DNA from: Dyella nitratireducens | GTDB taxonomy: Bacteria; Pseudomonadota; Gammaproteobacteria; Xanthomonadales; Rhodanobacteraceae | NCBI RefSeq assembly: GCF_014642835.1 | Contig: NZ_BMJA01000001.1 | Span: forward strand, 2,204,943 to 2,268,942 | Direction of reading: 5' to 3' | DNA: 64,000 nt | Part shown: positions 50,205 to 58,854 of the stretch, piece after piece | Numbering within the stretch: position 1 is the stretch's first letter | How the letters are laid out: the number at the start of each line of letters is the position of its first letter | Made by a program: the position numbers and the translations under genes | Notes under the pieces: model-generated | Seen by the model: only the letters and a program-made list of their open reading frames with translations | Databases searched by the model: none | What the model was told of the DNA's origin: nothing

Positions 50205-51578
50205 GTGACTCAAAACGTTCACATTGACGCGCCCCGGCTTGCCCTGATGTGGCAGCTTTCGGCGCGCGCCCGCGAGGCGGGCAACCAGGCAGCGCTGGGC
50301 TTCACCATCGTCAATGAAACGCAGTCGTTGATACCGTATCGGCAGGCAGCATGGTGGCGTGCCGGAGGTGCACTGCCAGGCGCCATCGCCGCCGTATCAG
50401 GATTGCCGCAATGCGATCCGGGCGCACCCTACGTGCAGTGGCTGACTTCGGTCAGCCGCGCGCTTGCACGCCAGCAGGTGCCGCAGGATGCGGCAGATAA
50501 CACGCAAGCACAGCCGCATGCTTTTACCGTATCGGATCTGCCTGTGGAACTTGCAGCGGATTGGGCGTCATGGTGGCCGGCGCATGCGTTGTGGTTGCCG
50601 CTGATCGATACGCGCAAGCGCATGCAGAGCGCTATCGTGTTCGCTCGCGAAGAGCCATTCAATCCGACCGAAAAGATCCTGCTTGCCGAGCTGGCGCAAG
50701 TATGGGCGCATGCGTTGCATGCATTCGAGCCGCAGGCTTCAGCGCTTGCACGCGTGACAGGGGCGTTACGGCAGGGCAAGCTACGGCGCCGCGTACTCAT
50801 TGCGCTGGCAATGGCCTGCCTGGCGCCCGTGCCGATGAGCGTGCTTGCCCCGGCCGAAGTCACGGCAAAAGACCCATTCGTGGTGCGCTCACCGCTGGAT
50901 GGCGTGATTGACCAACTCAACGTGCAGCCAAATCAGCACGTCGCGGTGGGCGCTCCGCTGTTTTCACTCGATGCGACGACACTGGCTTCGCGCGATGCGC
51001 TGGCGCGCAAGAATTACGCGGCGGCGCAGGAGGAATACCGGCAGACCGCGCAATTGGCCGTCACGGACGACAAGAACCGCCTCGACATGGCCTTGAAGAA
51101 GGGCAAGCTCGATGAAAGTGCCGTGGAACTCGACTACGCGGCAGCACAGCTTGCGCGCCTGCACGTTACCGCATCGCGTGATGGCGTGGCGGTATTCGCC
51201 GATCCCAACGACTGGATCGGCCGCGCCGTGTCGGTGGGCGAGAAAGTCATGTTGCTGGCCGACCCTTCCCACGTGGAATTGACCGCTTACTTGCCCGTTG
51301 CGGAAAACGTGGATGTGAAGCCGGGTGCCACGATGACGCTCTATCCAAAAAGCTCGCCCCTGGTCAGCTACGACGCGCGCATCGACACGATCGCGTATCG
51401 CGCCGAACCTACGCCCGATGGTGTGCTTGCCTATCGCATCAAGGCCAGCTTCACCAGCAATGCACGCCCCGTACTGGGCGTGATGGGCACCGCACGCGTC
51501 CATGGCCGTTGGGTGCCGCTGGCGTACTACCTGCTGCGCAGACCCTTGGCCACCGTGCGGCAGTGGCTGGGTTGGTAA
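50205..51578 (+). CDS. GAF-like/HlyD-type hybrid adaptor of the LEPR operon
   Basis: The 457-residue protein starts at GTG 50205, eight bases after the previous stop. Residues about 10-185 form a cytosolic domain with GAF-like character (AREAGNQAALGFTIVNE, then ALWLPLIDTRKRMQSAIVF). A single membrane helix follows near 205-225 (RVLIALAMACLAPVPMSVL). The periplasmic part is an HlyD-like adaptor: DPFVVRSPLDGVIDQLNVQPNQHVAVGAPLFSLD, a coiled-coil hairpin (about 265-310), and a beta-barrel. A cytosolic sensor-like domain joined to an adaptor is unusual. It may recognise the giant substrate or couple the cytosol to the channel. Confidence 0.85.
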   Translation: MTQNVHIDAPRLALMWQLSARAREAGNQAALGFTIVNETQSLIPYRQAAWWRAGGALPGAIAAVSGLPQCDPGAPYVQWLTSVSRALARQQVPQDAADNTQAQPHAFTVSDLPVELAADWASWWPAHALWLPLIDTRKRMQSAIVFAREEPFNPTEKILLAELAQVWAHALHAFEPQASALARVTGALRQGKLRRRVLIALAMACLAPVPMSVLAPAEVTAKDPFVVRSPLDGVIDQLNVQPNQHVAVGAPLFSLDATTLASRDALARKNYAAAQEEYRQTAQLAVTDDKNRLDMALKKGKLDESAVELDYAAAQLARLHVTASRDGVAVFADPNDWIGRAVSVGEKVMLLADPSHVELTAYLPVAENVDVKPGATMTLYPKSSPLVSYDARIDTIAYRAEPTPDGVLAYRIKASFTSNARPVLGVMGTARVHGRWVPLAYYLLRRPLATVRQWLGW

Positions 51579-51582
51579 GGCA

Positions 51583-53697
51583 ATGGCACAACTGCCTTCA
51601 TTACGCCAGGAACTGAGTTTGACGCGTGGTGCAGCGGCGCCTGACGGCTCACCGACCTGGATGTTGCACGATCCGGCGGCCAATCAGTTCTACCAGCTGG
51701 GCTGGCCGGCCTTCGAAATGCTCTCCCGCTGGACGTTGGATGACGCGCACAAAATTGTCGATGCGGTCAACGACGAAACGACATTGACGGTGAGCCTGGA
51801 CGATTTCGAAGCGCTGCTGCGCTTGCTTCAGCGCGCAAACCTGTTTGTGTCGGCAAGTGCCGACAGCACCGAGCACTTGCGCGCCGTGGCCGAAGCAAGC
51901 CGAATGACGCACGCGATGTGGCTGCTCAAGCACTATTTGCTGATTCGCATTCCTTTGTGGCATCCGATGCCGTTTCTGCGCCGCTGTGCACGTCATGTGG
52001 AATTCGTCTACAAGCCGGCGTTCTGGACCGTCGTGGGTATCTGCGCCCTGATTGGTTTGGCGCTGGTTTCGCGGCGCTGGGATTCGTTCGTGCATACCTT
52101 CCGCGCATACGCCGATTGGCATGGATTGCTCGCGATCGGCCTGACCCTTGCGTTCGCCAAGGTGCTGCACGAATTTGGCCATGCCTTTACCGCCTACCGT
52201 TATGGCTGCCGCGTGCCGACCATGGGCATTGCGGTGCTGGTCATGGTGCCGATGCTTTATACCGACACCACCGAGGCATGGAAGGTACCCAGCCGCAGCG
52301 CACGCCTGCACATCGGCGCGGCCGGCATACTGGCCGAACTCGCGCTAGCCGCTTTCGCCACGCTCGCCTGGAGCCTGCTGCCTGACGGTCCGCTTAGTGC
52401 TGCAGCATTCCTGCTCGCCACCACGACGTGGATCAGCACGGTGACGATCAACGCCAGCCCCTTTATGCGTTTCGACGGCTACTTTTTGTTGTCCGACTGG
52501 CTGGGCATGCCGAACCTGCATGATCGAGCCTTCGCGTTCGGCCGCTGGTGGATGCGCGAATGGTTGTTCGGCTTCGGCGATCCGCAACCCGAACCCTGCA
52601 CACCTGGTCGTCGCCGCTTTTTGATCGGCTTCACCTATGTGACTTGGTTGTACCGGCTTGTGGTGTTCTTATCGATCGCACTGATTGTTTATCACACCTT
52701 CTTCAAAGCCTTGGGCATGCTGTTGTTTGCCGTCGAATTTGGCTGGTTCATCGTACGGCCCATGGTGGGAGAAGTCGCCGCGTGCTGGCGTAGGCGCGAC
52801 GAACTCCGCTGGCGCAAGCAGACGGTGCGCAGTGTGATGCTCGGTACGTTTCTGCTGGGCTGGCTGGTCCTGCCCTGGCACAACGGCGTGGGGGCGCCCG
52901 CTGTGCTTGGTCCGTTGCGAGCGCAAGGTCTCTACGCGCCGGAAGCAGGTTACGTGTCGGCCGACACCGCCTTACCGCGCGACGGTGCGCATGTTCATGC
53001 GGGCGACGTACTTGCTGTGCTCGTCTCACCCGACCTCGAATATCGCTTGAAAGTGGCGCGCGCGGACGAAGCACTTTTGCATTGGCAAGTTGAACAGCAA
53101 TCATTTGACCAGCAATTGCTGGAAGAAGGAGTCGCTCTTCGTAAGCGTTGGGAGGCGGCGCGCGAAACAGTGGCAGGATTGGAACGTCAAACGCAGCAAC
53201 TCACCTTGCGCGCTCCCTTCGCCGGCACCGTGCAGACAGATGGCGAAGGACTCGCCAGCGGTACCTGGTTGCCGCGTGGCGAACATCTGTTCGACGTGAT
53301 TGGCCCCACAGGCATTAAAGGCGAGGCCTTTGTCGATGAAGAAGGTATCGGTCATGTTGCTGCGGGCGATTCTGCCCGCTTTTTGGCGTCCGTCCCGGAA
53401 ATAGGCACCCTGCATTGCCAAGTGACGGCCGTAGATCGCGTCAACCTTGCCACACTCGATGAACCTGCGACCGGCACACCTTACGGTGGCCCGATACCGG
53501 CCGAGAAGCAGCCGGCTACGCATCAGCTGGTACCGGTGGTTGCAACTTATCGTGTCCGTATCGGCAACTGCCGGGAGCGGACATCGCTCAGCCGGCAGAT
53601 GGTTGGAACAGCGAAGCTAGGACATGCTCGTGAAAGTTATGCATGGCGCATGCTGATGCGACTGGTGGCGGTGGTGGAGCGGGAAGCAGGTGGATGA
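51583..53697 (+). CDS. Membrane M50 metallopeptidase fused to HlyD-like adaptor
   Basis: The 704-residue protein starts at ATG 51583, four bases after the previous stop. Residues about 1-90 form a soluble, possibly PqqD-like domain (TWMLHDPAANQFYQLGWPAFEMLSRW). A polytopic membrane region follows with the zinc-protease motif HEFGH (residues 196-200) and a second motif NASPFMRFDGYFLLSDW (290-306), where Asp298 is the likely third zinc ligand. After the membrane part, a C-terminal adaptor-like domain (about 445-660) has lipoyl-type halves (YAPEAGYVSADTALPRDGAHVHAGD and LTLRAPFAGTVQTDGEGL) and a hairpin. There is no ATPase domain. It stands where a type I system has its ABC exporter. Confidence 0.9.
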   Translation: MAQLPSLRQELSLTRGAAAPDGSPTWMLHDPAANQFYQLGWPAFEMLSRWTLDDAHKIVDAVNDETTLTVSLDDFEALLRLLQRANLFVSASADSTEHLRAVAEASRMTHAMWLLKHYLLIRIPLWHPMPFLRRCARHVEFVYKPAFWTVVGICALIGLALVSRRWDSFVHTFRAYADWHGLLAIGLTLAFAKVLHEFGHAFTAYRYGCRVPTMGIAVLVMVPMLYTDTTEAWKVPSRSARLHIGAAGILAELALAAFATLAWSLLPDGPLSAAAFLLATTTWISTVTINASPFMRFDGYFLLSDWLGMPNLHDRAFAFGRWWMREWLFGFGDPQPEPCTPGRRRFLIGFTYVTWLYRLVVFLSIALIVYHTFFKALGMLLFAVEFGWFIVRPMVGEVAACWRRRDELRWRKQTVRSVMLGTFLLGWLVLPWHNGVGAPAVLGPLRAQGLYAPEAGYVSADTALPRDGAHVHAGDVLAVLVSPDLEYRLKVARADEALLHWQVEQQSFDQQLLEEGVALRKRWEAARETVAGLERQTQQLTLRAPFAGTVQTDGEGLASGTWLPRGEHLFDVIGPTGIKGEAFVDEEGIGHVAAGDSARFLASVPEIGTLHCQVTAVDRVNLATLDEPATGTPYGGPIPAEKQPATHQLVPVVATYRVRIGNCRERTSLSRQMVGTAKLGHARESYAWRMLMRLVAVVEREAGG

Positions 53698-54170
53698 GGT
53701 CATAGCGACGGCGTCGTGCAATTCAAAGTCATCGAAGCGCGCTACGACCAGGTGCAGGTCGCCAACCACAGCCGTGTGCAGACCAACCTGCTCAACGCGA
53801 CGCTCAGCCCGCTGCACAACGGCCAACTGGTCACGCAGGACGGCTTGGATCGCCAGCTGTTGTTGTTGAACGACCTGCAGGTCGTGCAAGGGCATGCGGT
53901 GCTAGGCCCCGGCAGCACGCCCGGAACCAGCGACCTCAGTGCCGATGCTCAGGCGTTGCCGCTCGTGACCGGCAACCTCACGCTGGATGATGCGGGAGAT
54001 CGCTATACCGGCGGCATCCGCTTAGGCGGCAACGTGGCCGTGAACAATCTGGCAGGCCTCGGCGATCAATTCAGTGTGGGGCTTTTGGCTTCCGACGAAC
54101 ACATGCACTATGGCCACGTGGCCTATGACTTTGCGATGGTGCAGGCACCCGGTTCGGATTGGCATGCTCT
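53698..54170 (+). pseudogene. Two-partner secretion transporter (TpsB, ShlB/FhaC) fragment
   Basis: The frame opens directly after the M50 gene stop and reads VVQFKVIEARYDQVQVANHS, then QLLLLNDLQVV and GPGSTPGTSDLS. These are the end of POTRA 1, the POTRA 2 region (LxRxLLLLNDLPGV in intact proteins) and the start of the barrel (TGGIRLGGNVAVNNLAGLGD). Both the N-terminal part and most of the 16-strand barrel are missing, about 155 residues remaining of some 550. No start codon or ribosome site fits. Near 54170 the match stops and a sulfotransferase match begins in another frame. It is a remnant of a TpsB gene, and no TpsA partner remains here. Confidence 0.8.
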
Positions 54171-54174
54171 GCAC

Positions 54175-54565
54175 GGACCTACTCTTCGATCGCGCGGATG
54201 CGCTGTTCGCGAAAGATCGGGTGATTGGCGCACCGCTTATCGCATTGCAGGCGGTGCTGGATTTGCCGGATGCGGTGAAGCAGCGGTTGTACTTCGTGCG
54301 CTTCGAGGATCTGATCGCGCAGCCCGTGAAGTGCATGTCGCATCTGTACGCGTGGTTGGGGCTGTCGCCGTTCGAAATTGATCCGGAGCAGCTCACGCTG
54401 GGGAAACAGGAAAGCGACAGCCACTACCGGATGAAGTACCCGCACCGGCAATCCGCTCGCATCGCGACGCCTACGCCGCATGCTGTGCCGCCATGGATCC
54501 AGAAACAGATCGAGACGGTATGGGCGTGGTTCTACCGGCTTTATTACGGCGAGAAGATGTCCTGA
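54175..54565 (+). pseudogene. Sulfotransferase C-terminal fragment
   Basis: In a frame shifted by one from the TpsB fragment, about 129 residues read DLLFDRADALFAKDRVIGAP, KQRLYFVRFEDLIAQPVKCM, LYAWLGLSPFEIDPEQL and ESDSHYRMKYPHRQ. These are C-terminal features of PAPS-dependent sulfotransferases. The N-terminal PAPS loop is absent. The gene is therefore inactive. It is not a copy of the intact sulfotransferase at 19386, whose C-terminus ends differently. With the fragment before it, it marks a deletion that joined two genes of a former secretion-and-sulfation locus. Confidence 0.8.
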
Positions 54566-54763
54566 GCATCTGCGTACGGGCAAAACCCGCGCAAAGTAAG
54601 GTCGCACTTGTCATGCGCGGGACGTTCGGGCCGATCATGCGCGTGGTGATGGCAAGAGGTTGTTTGTTTTCCGAGCCGTGCACGGTCAAGGCAGGTCTTG
54701 CTGCGGTTGGCTTCCTGCTTCAAGCCCCTTTCCACCTCGGCATATCCGATCGCCGAATGAAAG

Positions 54764-55102
54764 TCACTTCTCCAAGGTCAAACGGACGCCGCTTAATGCG
54801 TCACCCACTTTGAGTTGGTAGTCGCAATACACTGTATTGTTATTGACATGGGAACTTTTGAATTGCACCGAAACGACCTTGCCATCCCTTCCCAGCTCAA
54901 AAGGGTCTTCCCCTACCCAGACGTTGCCGGAAGGATCTGTGATTCGATACCTGCCTACATTCATGCCTGACTGCTCGTCCTTGACGCCGTACTCCGGGTT
55001 TTTGACTTTATCCGCACAGGGACAAACTGAGGATGTTTCTGAAGGATATAATGATTTATTAAACGCATCACTGTATAATGAGTAATTAAATTGTATATCC
55101 AT
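54764..55102 (-). CDS. A+T-rich orphan small protein
   Basis: The protein has about 112 residues from ATG 55102; an in-frame TTG at 55117, with AGGA eight bases before it, would add five. Sequence is polar, MDIQFNYSLYSDAFNKSLYP at the start and a beta-rich C-terminus (GRYRITDPSGNVWVGEDPFEL, then VYCDYQLKVGDALSGVRLTL). Cysteines are at about 27, 29 and near the C-terminus. Base composition is clearly lower in G+C than any neighbour, suggesting transfer. It lies next to the decayed locus, so it may be a passenger of the same event. Family not recognised. Confidence 0.55.
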   Translation of the reverse strand: MDIQFNYSLYSDAFNKSLYPSETSSVCPCADKVKNPEYGVKDEQSGMNVGRYRITDPSGNVWVGEDPFELGRDGKVVSVQFKSSHVNNNTVYCDYQLKVGDALSGVRLTLEK

Positions 55103-55270
55103 AACAAGATTATCCAAAAAAATTCCTATAAAAACTTATTAATGCCGAGACTTGAATGAACGATCGAGCAGGCCAGCTTCGTTGATCTATCGGATCGCCA
55201 CGCCTGCACATTGCCGGCAATCTAGAGCATCAAGGTGGTAAATCCTTACGCGGTCGCTATGCCCCAGCTG

Positions 55271-55343
55271 GTAGGTTGGGGTGTAAACCCCAATATCGCC
55301 ATGCCCGATATACAAGGATGTTGGGGTTTGCACCCCAACCTAC
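55271..55343. repeat. GTAG-type REP pair, class A, copy 3
   Basis: Inverted arms with TTGGGGTGTAAACCCCAA (left, one base changed) and TTGGGGTTTGCACCCCAA (right). It ends six bases before the stop of the minus-strand RND gene at 55350, so it lies directly at that gene's 3' end. Confidence 0.85.
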
Positions 55344-55349
55344 GTCGCC

Positions 55350-58300
55350 CTATCCAACACGCTCCACTTCAGGTACCGCGATAGGTTTGCCCAATTGCCG
55401 CGAGCGGCGCTTCTCTTCGCGCCGCGCCCTGCGTGCAGCTTTGCGCATATGCCGGTCGTGCTGCCACAAATAAATCGCCGGAGTGCTGAGCAAGGTCAGC
55501 AGTTGCGATACGAACAATCCGCCAAGTATCGCGATGCCCAGCGGCTGGCGCATTTCAGAGCCGATGCCGAAACCGATCGCCAACGGCAGTGCCGCACCCA
55601 TGGCCACCAAGGTCGTCATGGTGATGGGGCGAAAGCGCACCAGTGCCGCTTCACGAATTGCTTCCGGTGGCGTAAGGCCGCCTTCGCGTTCGGCAACAAG
55701 CGCAAAGTCCACCATCAGGATCGCATTCTTCTTAACGATGCCGATCAGCATCAGCACAGCGATCACCGACATCGTGCTCAGTTGCGTCTGGGTGATCAGC
55801 ATGGCGAGGAAGGCGCCCATGCCTGCGGCGGGCAGTGTTGAAAGAATGGTCAGCGGATGGATTAGGCTCTCATAGAGAATGCCCAGCACGATGTACATCG
55901 CCAGGATCACGGCGATGAACAGGATCAGCGCATTGGTGGCGGCTTCCATCAGCTTCTGGTTGTCGCCGGTGTATTGCTTCATCACGCCAGGCGGCAGATG
56001 CGCGGCAAACATGGCCTGGTCAACGTACTTCAGGCCATCGGCCTGACTGATGCCGTCGGCGAGGTTGTAGTTGATGCTCGCCGATTCCAGCTGGTTGTAA
56101 TGCTGGATGTCGATGGGTTCGATGCGCGGACGGATATGCACCATAGCCGACAGTGGCACCATCTTGTTGGTATTGCTCCGCACGTACAGGTTCAACAGCG
56201 TGGCGGGGCTGAGCGAATTGGCATTGTCGGCGATCAAGATCACCTGATATTGGTTGATGTCGGAGTAGATTACCGATGCGGGTGTCTGTCCGAACGCATC
56301 GGTGAGCGCCTGATCGATCTGCCCGATATTGACCTGCATGCGTGATGCCGCGTCGCGATCGATCTCCACCAGCTGCTGTTTGCCGATATTGTCGAAGCTG
56401 GTGCTTACGTCCTTGAACTGCTTCATCTTGCGCATCACTTGCGCCAGCTGCAGTGTGGGTTGCTGGAGGGGCTGGCTGGTAGTGCTGGTGAGCGAGAAGG
56501 CGTACTGGCCCTTCGCCTTGCTGCCGCCGCCGCCGTTGAAAAAGCCCAGGCTGGTGACAGCGACATTGACGTCGGTCAGCTTCTTGTATTGCTCATTGAG
56601 CCGCTTGATCACTTTGTCCGCCGCGTCGTGACGCTGCCCGGGACCATCGCCACGTGGCTTGAGGTCGATAAAGAACGAAGCCTCGTTGCCAACCGCGCCA
56701 TTGGTGTTGTTGCCGCCCAGGAACGACGCAACATCGATGACGGCCGGATCGGCCAGCATGATGGCTTGTACGGCTTGCGTGCGCTTGGCGAGCAAGTCGG
56801 GCGAGATATTCGGATCGGCCACCATGTCCGCCTGCAACATGCCGGTATCGCCCTCGGGCATCAGCGCGCCACCGGCGGTCTTCACTACGGCCATGGCGAC
56901 GCCGACCGTCAATCCCAGCAGGATCAGCGGCTGCCAGCGCATCACGCGCCGATGCCGCATGGCCCAATCCAGCGCGCGCTCGTAGATGCGGAGCAGCCAG
57001 CGATCCATCCGTTCGACTGCCATTTCCAGCTTGCTGGGTGCAGGCCGCGCGCGCGTTTCCTCCACCAGGAAACGGCCGCACAAGGCTGGCGTGAGCGTGA
57101 GCGACACCAGCGCCGAAATCACGATGGTGGCGATCAGCGTGACTGAAAACTCACGCAGCAGCATCACCATCGGGCTGTTGCCGAACACCATCGGCGCAAA
57201 CACGGCCACCAGCGATAGCGTGATCGAGATCACCGTAAAGCCGATTTCGCGCACGCCGATCAACGCGGCATCCAGCGGCTTGGCGCCCTGCTCCATGTGG
57301 CGAAAGATGTTTTCGATCACCACGATGGCGTCGTCCACCACGAAGCCGATGCACAGCACCAGCGCGATCAGCGACAGCATGTTGAGCGTGAAGCCGAGCG
57401 AGTACATCAGCACGAACGCGCCGGCCAGCGACAGCGGCACACTGAGCATGGCGATAAGGGTGGGGCGCATGCGCCGGAGGAACAGCAGCATCACCAATGC
57501 CACCATCACGATGCTGATCAACAGGGCGATTTCCACTTCATGCAAGGCGGATTTGGTGGATAGCGTCAGATCGAAAATCGGCGTGATCTGCACGTCGGCC
57601 GGCACGAGCCTCTGCAGTTTGGGCAGCGAGTCGCGGATGGCTTGCACCACTTGCACGGCGTTCGCATCGGAACGCTTCTGCACCTGCATGATCACGCCGT
57701 GCCGGTTGTTGAACCAGGCTGCCTGGGTGGAATCCTGCTGGCCGTTGCTGACGGTGGCGACATCGGAAAGATGGACCGGTCTACCTTTCTGATTGGCAAT
57801 GACCAGCGAGGCGAAATCGGCCGGCGTCTGCAGACCGTCGTTGGCTGACACCGTCATCTGCGTCATGCCGTCGCTCAGGATGCCTTGCGGCGAGGCGACA
57901 TTGGCAGCGCGCAGCACGTTGGCAACATCGTTGGCGGTCAAGCCTTTGGCGGTCAGCGCGCTGTTGTTCAGCGAGATGCGAATGGCGTGCGGCGAACCAC
58001 CGATCAACTGCGCCTGCGACACGCCCGTGACCTGCGCCACAGCCGGAAGCATCAGCGTGTTGGCTAGGTCGTAGAGCTTGTCCGGCGGCATGCTGGTCGA
58101 CGTCATGGAGATCAGCAGTACGGGAATCTGCGACGTATCGTTCTTGAAATACTGTGGCGGCGACAACGCCATCACGGCCGGCAGATCCGGTGAAGCGGCG
58201 TTGAGGGCAGCCTGTACGTCGCGCGCGGCTTGATCCGCGCTGCGCGACATGTCGAACTGGATCAGGATCAGCATGCCGCCGGCGTTCGAATCGGAGGTCA

Positions 58301-58538
58301 TCTGCTGGATGCCGGGAATGCGCGCCAGCTGGCGCTCGAGCGGTGCCGTGACGGTTGATGCCACGGTTTGTGCGTTGGAGCCAGGTAACGTGGCAACCAC
58401 TGCTATGACAGGAAATTGAATCGAAGGAAACGCTGCGATGCCGATCAGCAGATAGGCACAGAAGCCTGCCAGCACCAAGCCGATGGCAAGCAGCGAGATG
58501 CCGGTGGGGCGTCGAATGATCGGCTCAAAAATATTCAT
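55350..58538 (-). CDS. RND efflux pump, MdtC/MuxC-like (second of a pair)
   Basis: The 1062-residue pump has the HAE1 layout with MdtBC-type features: NIFEPIIRRPTGISLLAIGL at the start, AAFPSIQFPVIAVVATLPG, and the proton-relay pair in CIGFVVDDAIVVIENIFRHME in helix 4 (about residue 408). The end VKKNAILMVDFALVAERE and GIGSEMRQPLGIAIL are typical. It is about 60% identical by eye to the pump gene upstream. Pairs of unlike pumps form heterotrimers in MdtBC and MuxBC. No adaptor or channel gene adjoins within the window, so a partner must lie further away. A 316-base gap with a REP separates the two pump genes. Confidence 0.9.
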   Translation of the reverse strand: MNIFEPIIRRPTGISLLAIGLVLAGFCAYLLIGIAAFPSIQFPVIAVVATLPGSNAQTVASTVTAPLERQLARIPGIQQMTSDSNAGGMLILIQFDMSRSADQAARDVQAALNAASPDLPAVMALSPPQYFKNDTSQIPVLLISMTSTSMPPDKLYDLANTLMLPAVAQVTGVSQAQLIGGSPHAIRISLNNSALTAKGLTANDVANVLRAANVASPQGILSDGMTQMTVSANDGLQTPADFASLVIANQKGRPVHLSDVATVSNGQQDSTQAAWFNNRHGVIMQVQKRSDANAVQVVQAIRDSLPKLQRLVPADVQITPIFDLTLSTKSALHEVEIALLISIVMVALVMLLFLRRMRPTLIAMLSVPLSLAGAFVLMYSLGFTLNMLSLIALVLCIGFVVDDAIVVIENIFRHMEQGAKPLDAALIGVREIGFTVISITLSLVAVFAPMVFGNSPMVMLLREFSVTLIATIVISALVSLTLTPALCGRFLVEETRARPAPSKLEMAVERMDRWLLRIYERALDWAMRHRRVMRWQPLILLGLTVGVAMAVVKTAGGALMPEGDTGMLQADMVADPNISPDLLAKRTQAVQAIMLADPAVIDVASFLGGNNTNGAVGNEASFFIDLKPRGDGPGQRHDAADKVIKRLNEQYKKLTDVNVAVTSLGFFNGGGGSKAKGQYAFSLTSTTSQPLQQPTLQLAQVMRKMKQFKDVSTSFDNIGKQQLVEIDRDAASRMQVNIGQIDQALTDAFGQTPASVIYSDINQYQVILIADNANSLSPATLLNLYVRSNTNKMVPLSAMVHIRPRIEPIDIQHYNQLESASINYNLADGISQADGLKYVDQAMFAAHLPPGVMKQYTGDNQKLMEAATNALILFIAVILAMYIVLGILYESLIHPLTILSTLPAAGMGAFLAMLITQTQLSTMSVIAVLMLIGIVKKNAILMVDFALVAEREGGLTPPEAIREAALVRFRPITMTTLVAMGAALPLAIGFGIGSEMRQPLGIAILGGLFVSQLLTLLSTPAIYLWQHDRHMRKAARRARREEKRRSRQLGKPIAVPEVERVG

Positions 58539-58647
58539 GCCGGCGCCTGCTTATGCGCACGGAGGACGGCCATGTACAAGTCGCGTGAACGGTTGTTGCG
58601 CGTATCGGAAGTATCCATATGTACTTCATACGCTGACGTGTGTGCGT

Positions 58648-58687
58648 GCAAATGTGCTTGAAGTCGGGCCGTGCCGGAAGGCATGGC
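58648..58687. repeat. 40-base leader repeat, copy 1
   Basis: The sequence, from GCAAATGTGC to GGCATGGC, recurs at 62166-62205 with two differences. Its second half, GCCGTGCC-GGAA-GGCATGGC, is a stem with a GNRA-type tetraloop on the plus strand. It lies about 110 bases upstream of the second RND gene. Confidence 0.75.
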
Positions 58688-58774
58688 AAGGCTTTCATGA
58701 ACCTGTAACGGTGTCGCTTGAAATGCTAATGACGGCTCCTGGGTAGCTTTCGTCATTGCTGGTGTCGCAGTCAC

Positions 58775-58847
58775 GTAGGTTGGGGTGTAAACCCCAACAT
58801 CGCTCTGCGACGCGCAAGATGATGTTGGGGTTTACACCCCAACCCAC
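58775..58847. repeat. GTAG-type REP pair, class A, copy 4
   Basis: Inverted arms as in the other class A pairs, with TTGGGGTGTAAACCCCAA and TTGGGGTTTACACCCCAA; the outer right end is CCCAC. It lies between the two RND genes, at the 3' end of the first, and would fold in a shared mRNA. Confidence 0.85.
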
Positions 58848-58854
58848 GTCGACA

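Noticed and set aside
54493-54813. Short plus-strand frame after the sulfotransferase fragment
   Set aside because: It overlaps the fragment end and the minus-strand A+T-rich gene, with no ribosome site or recognisable features.
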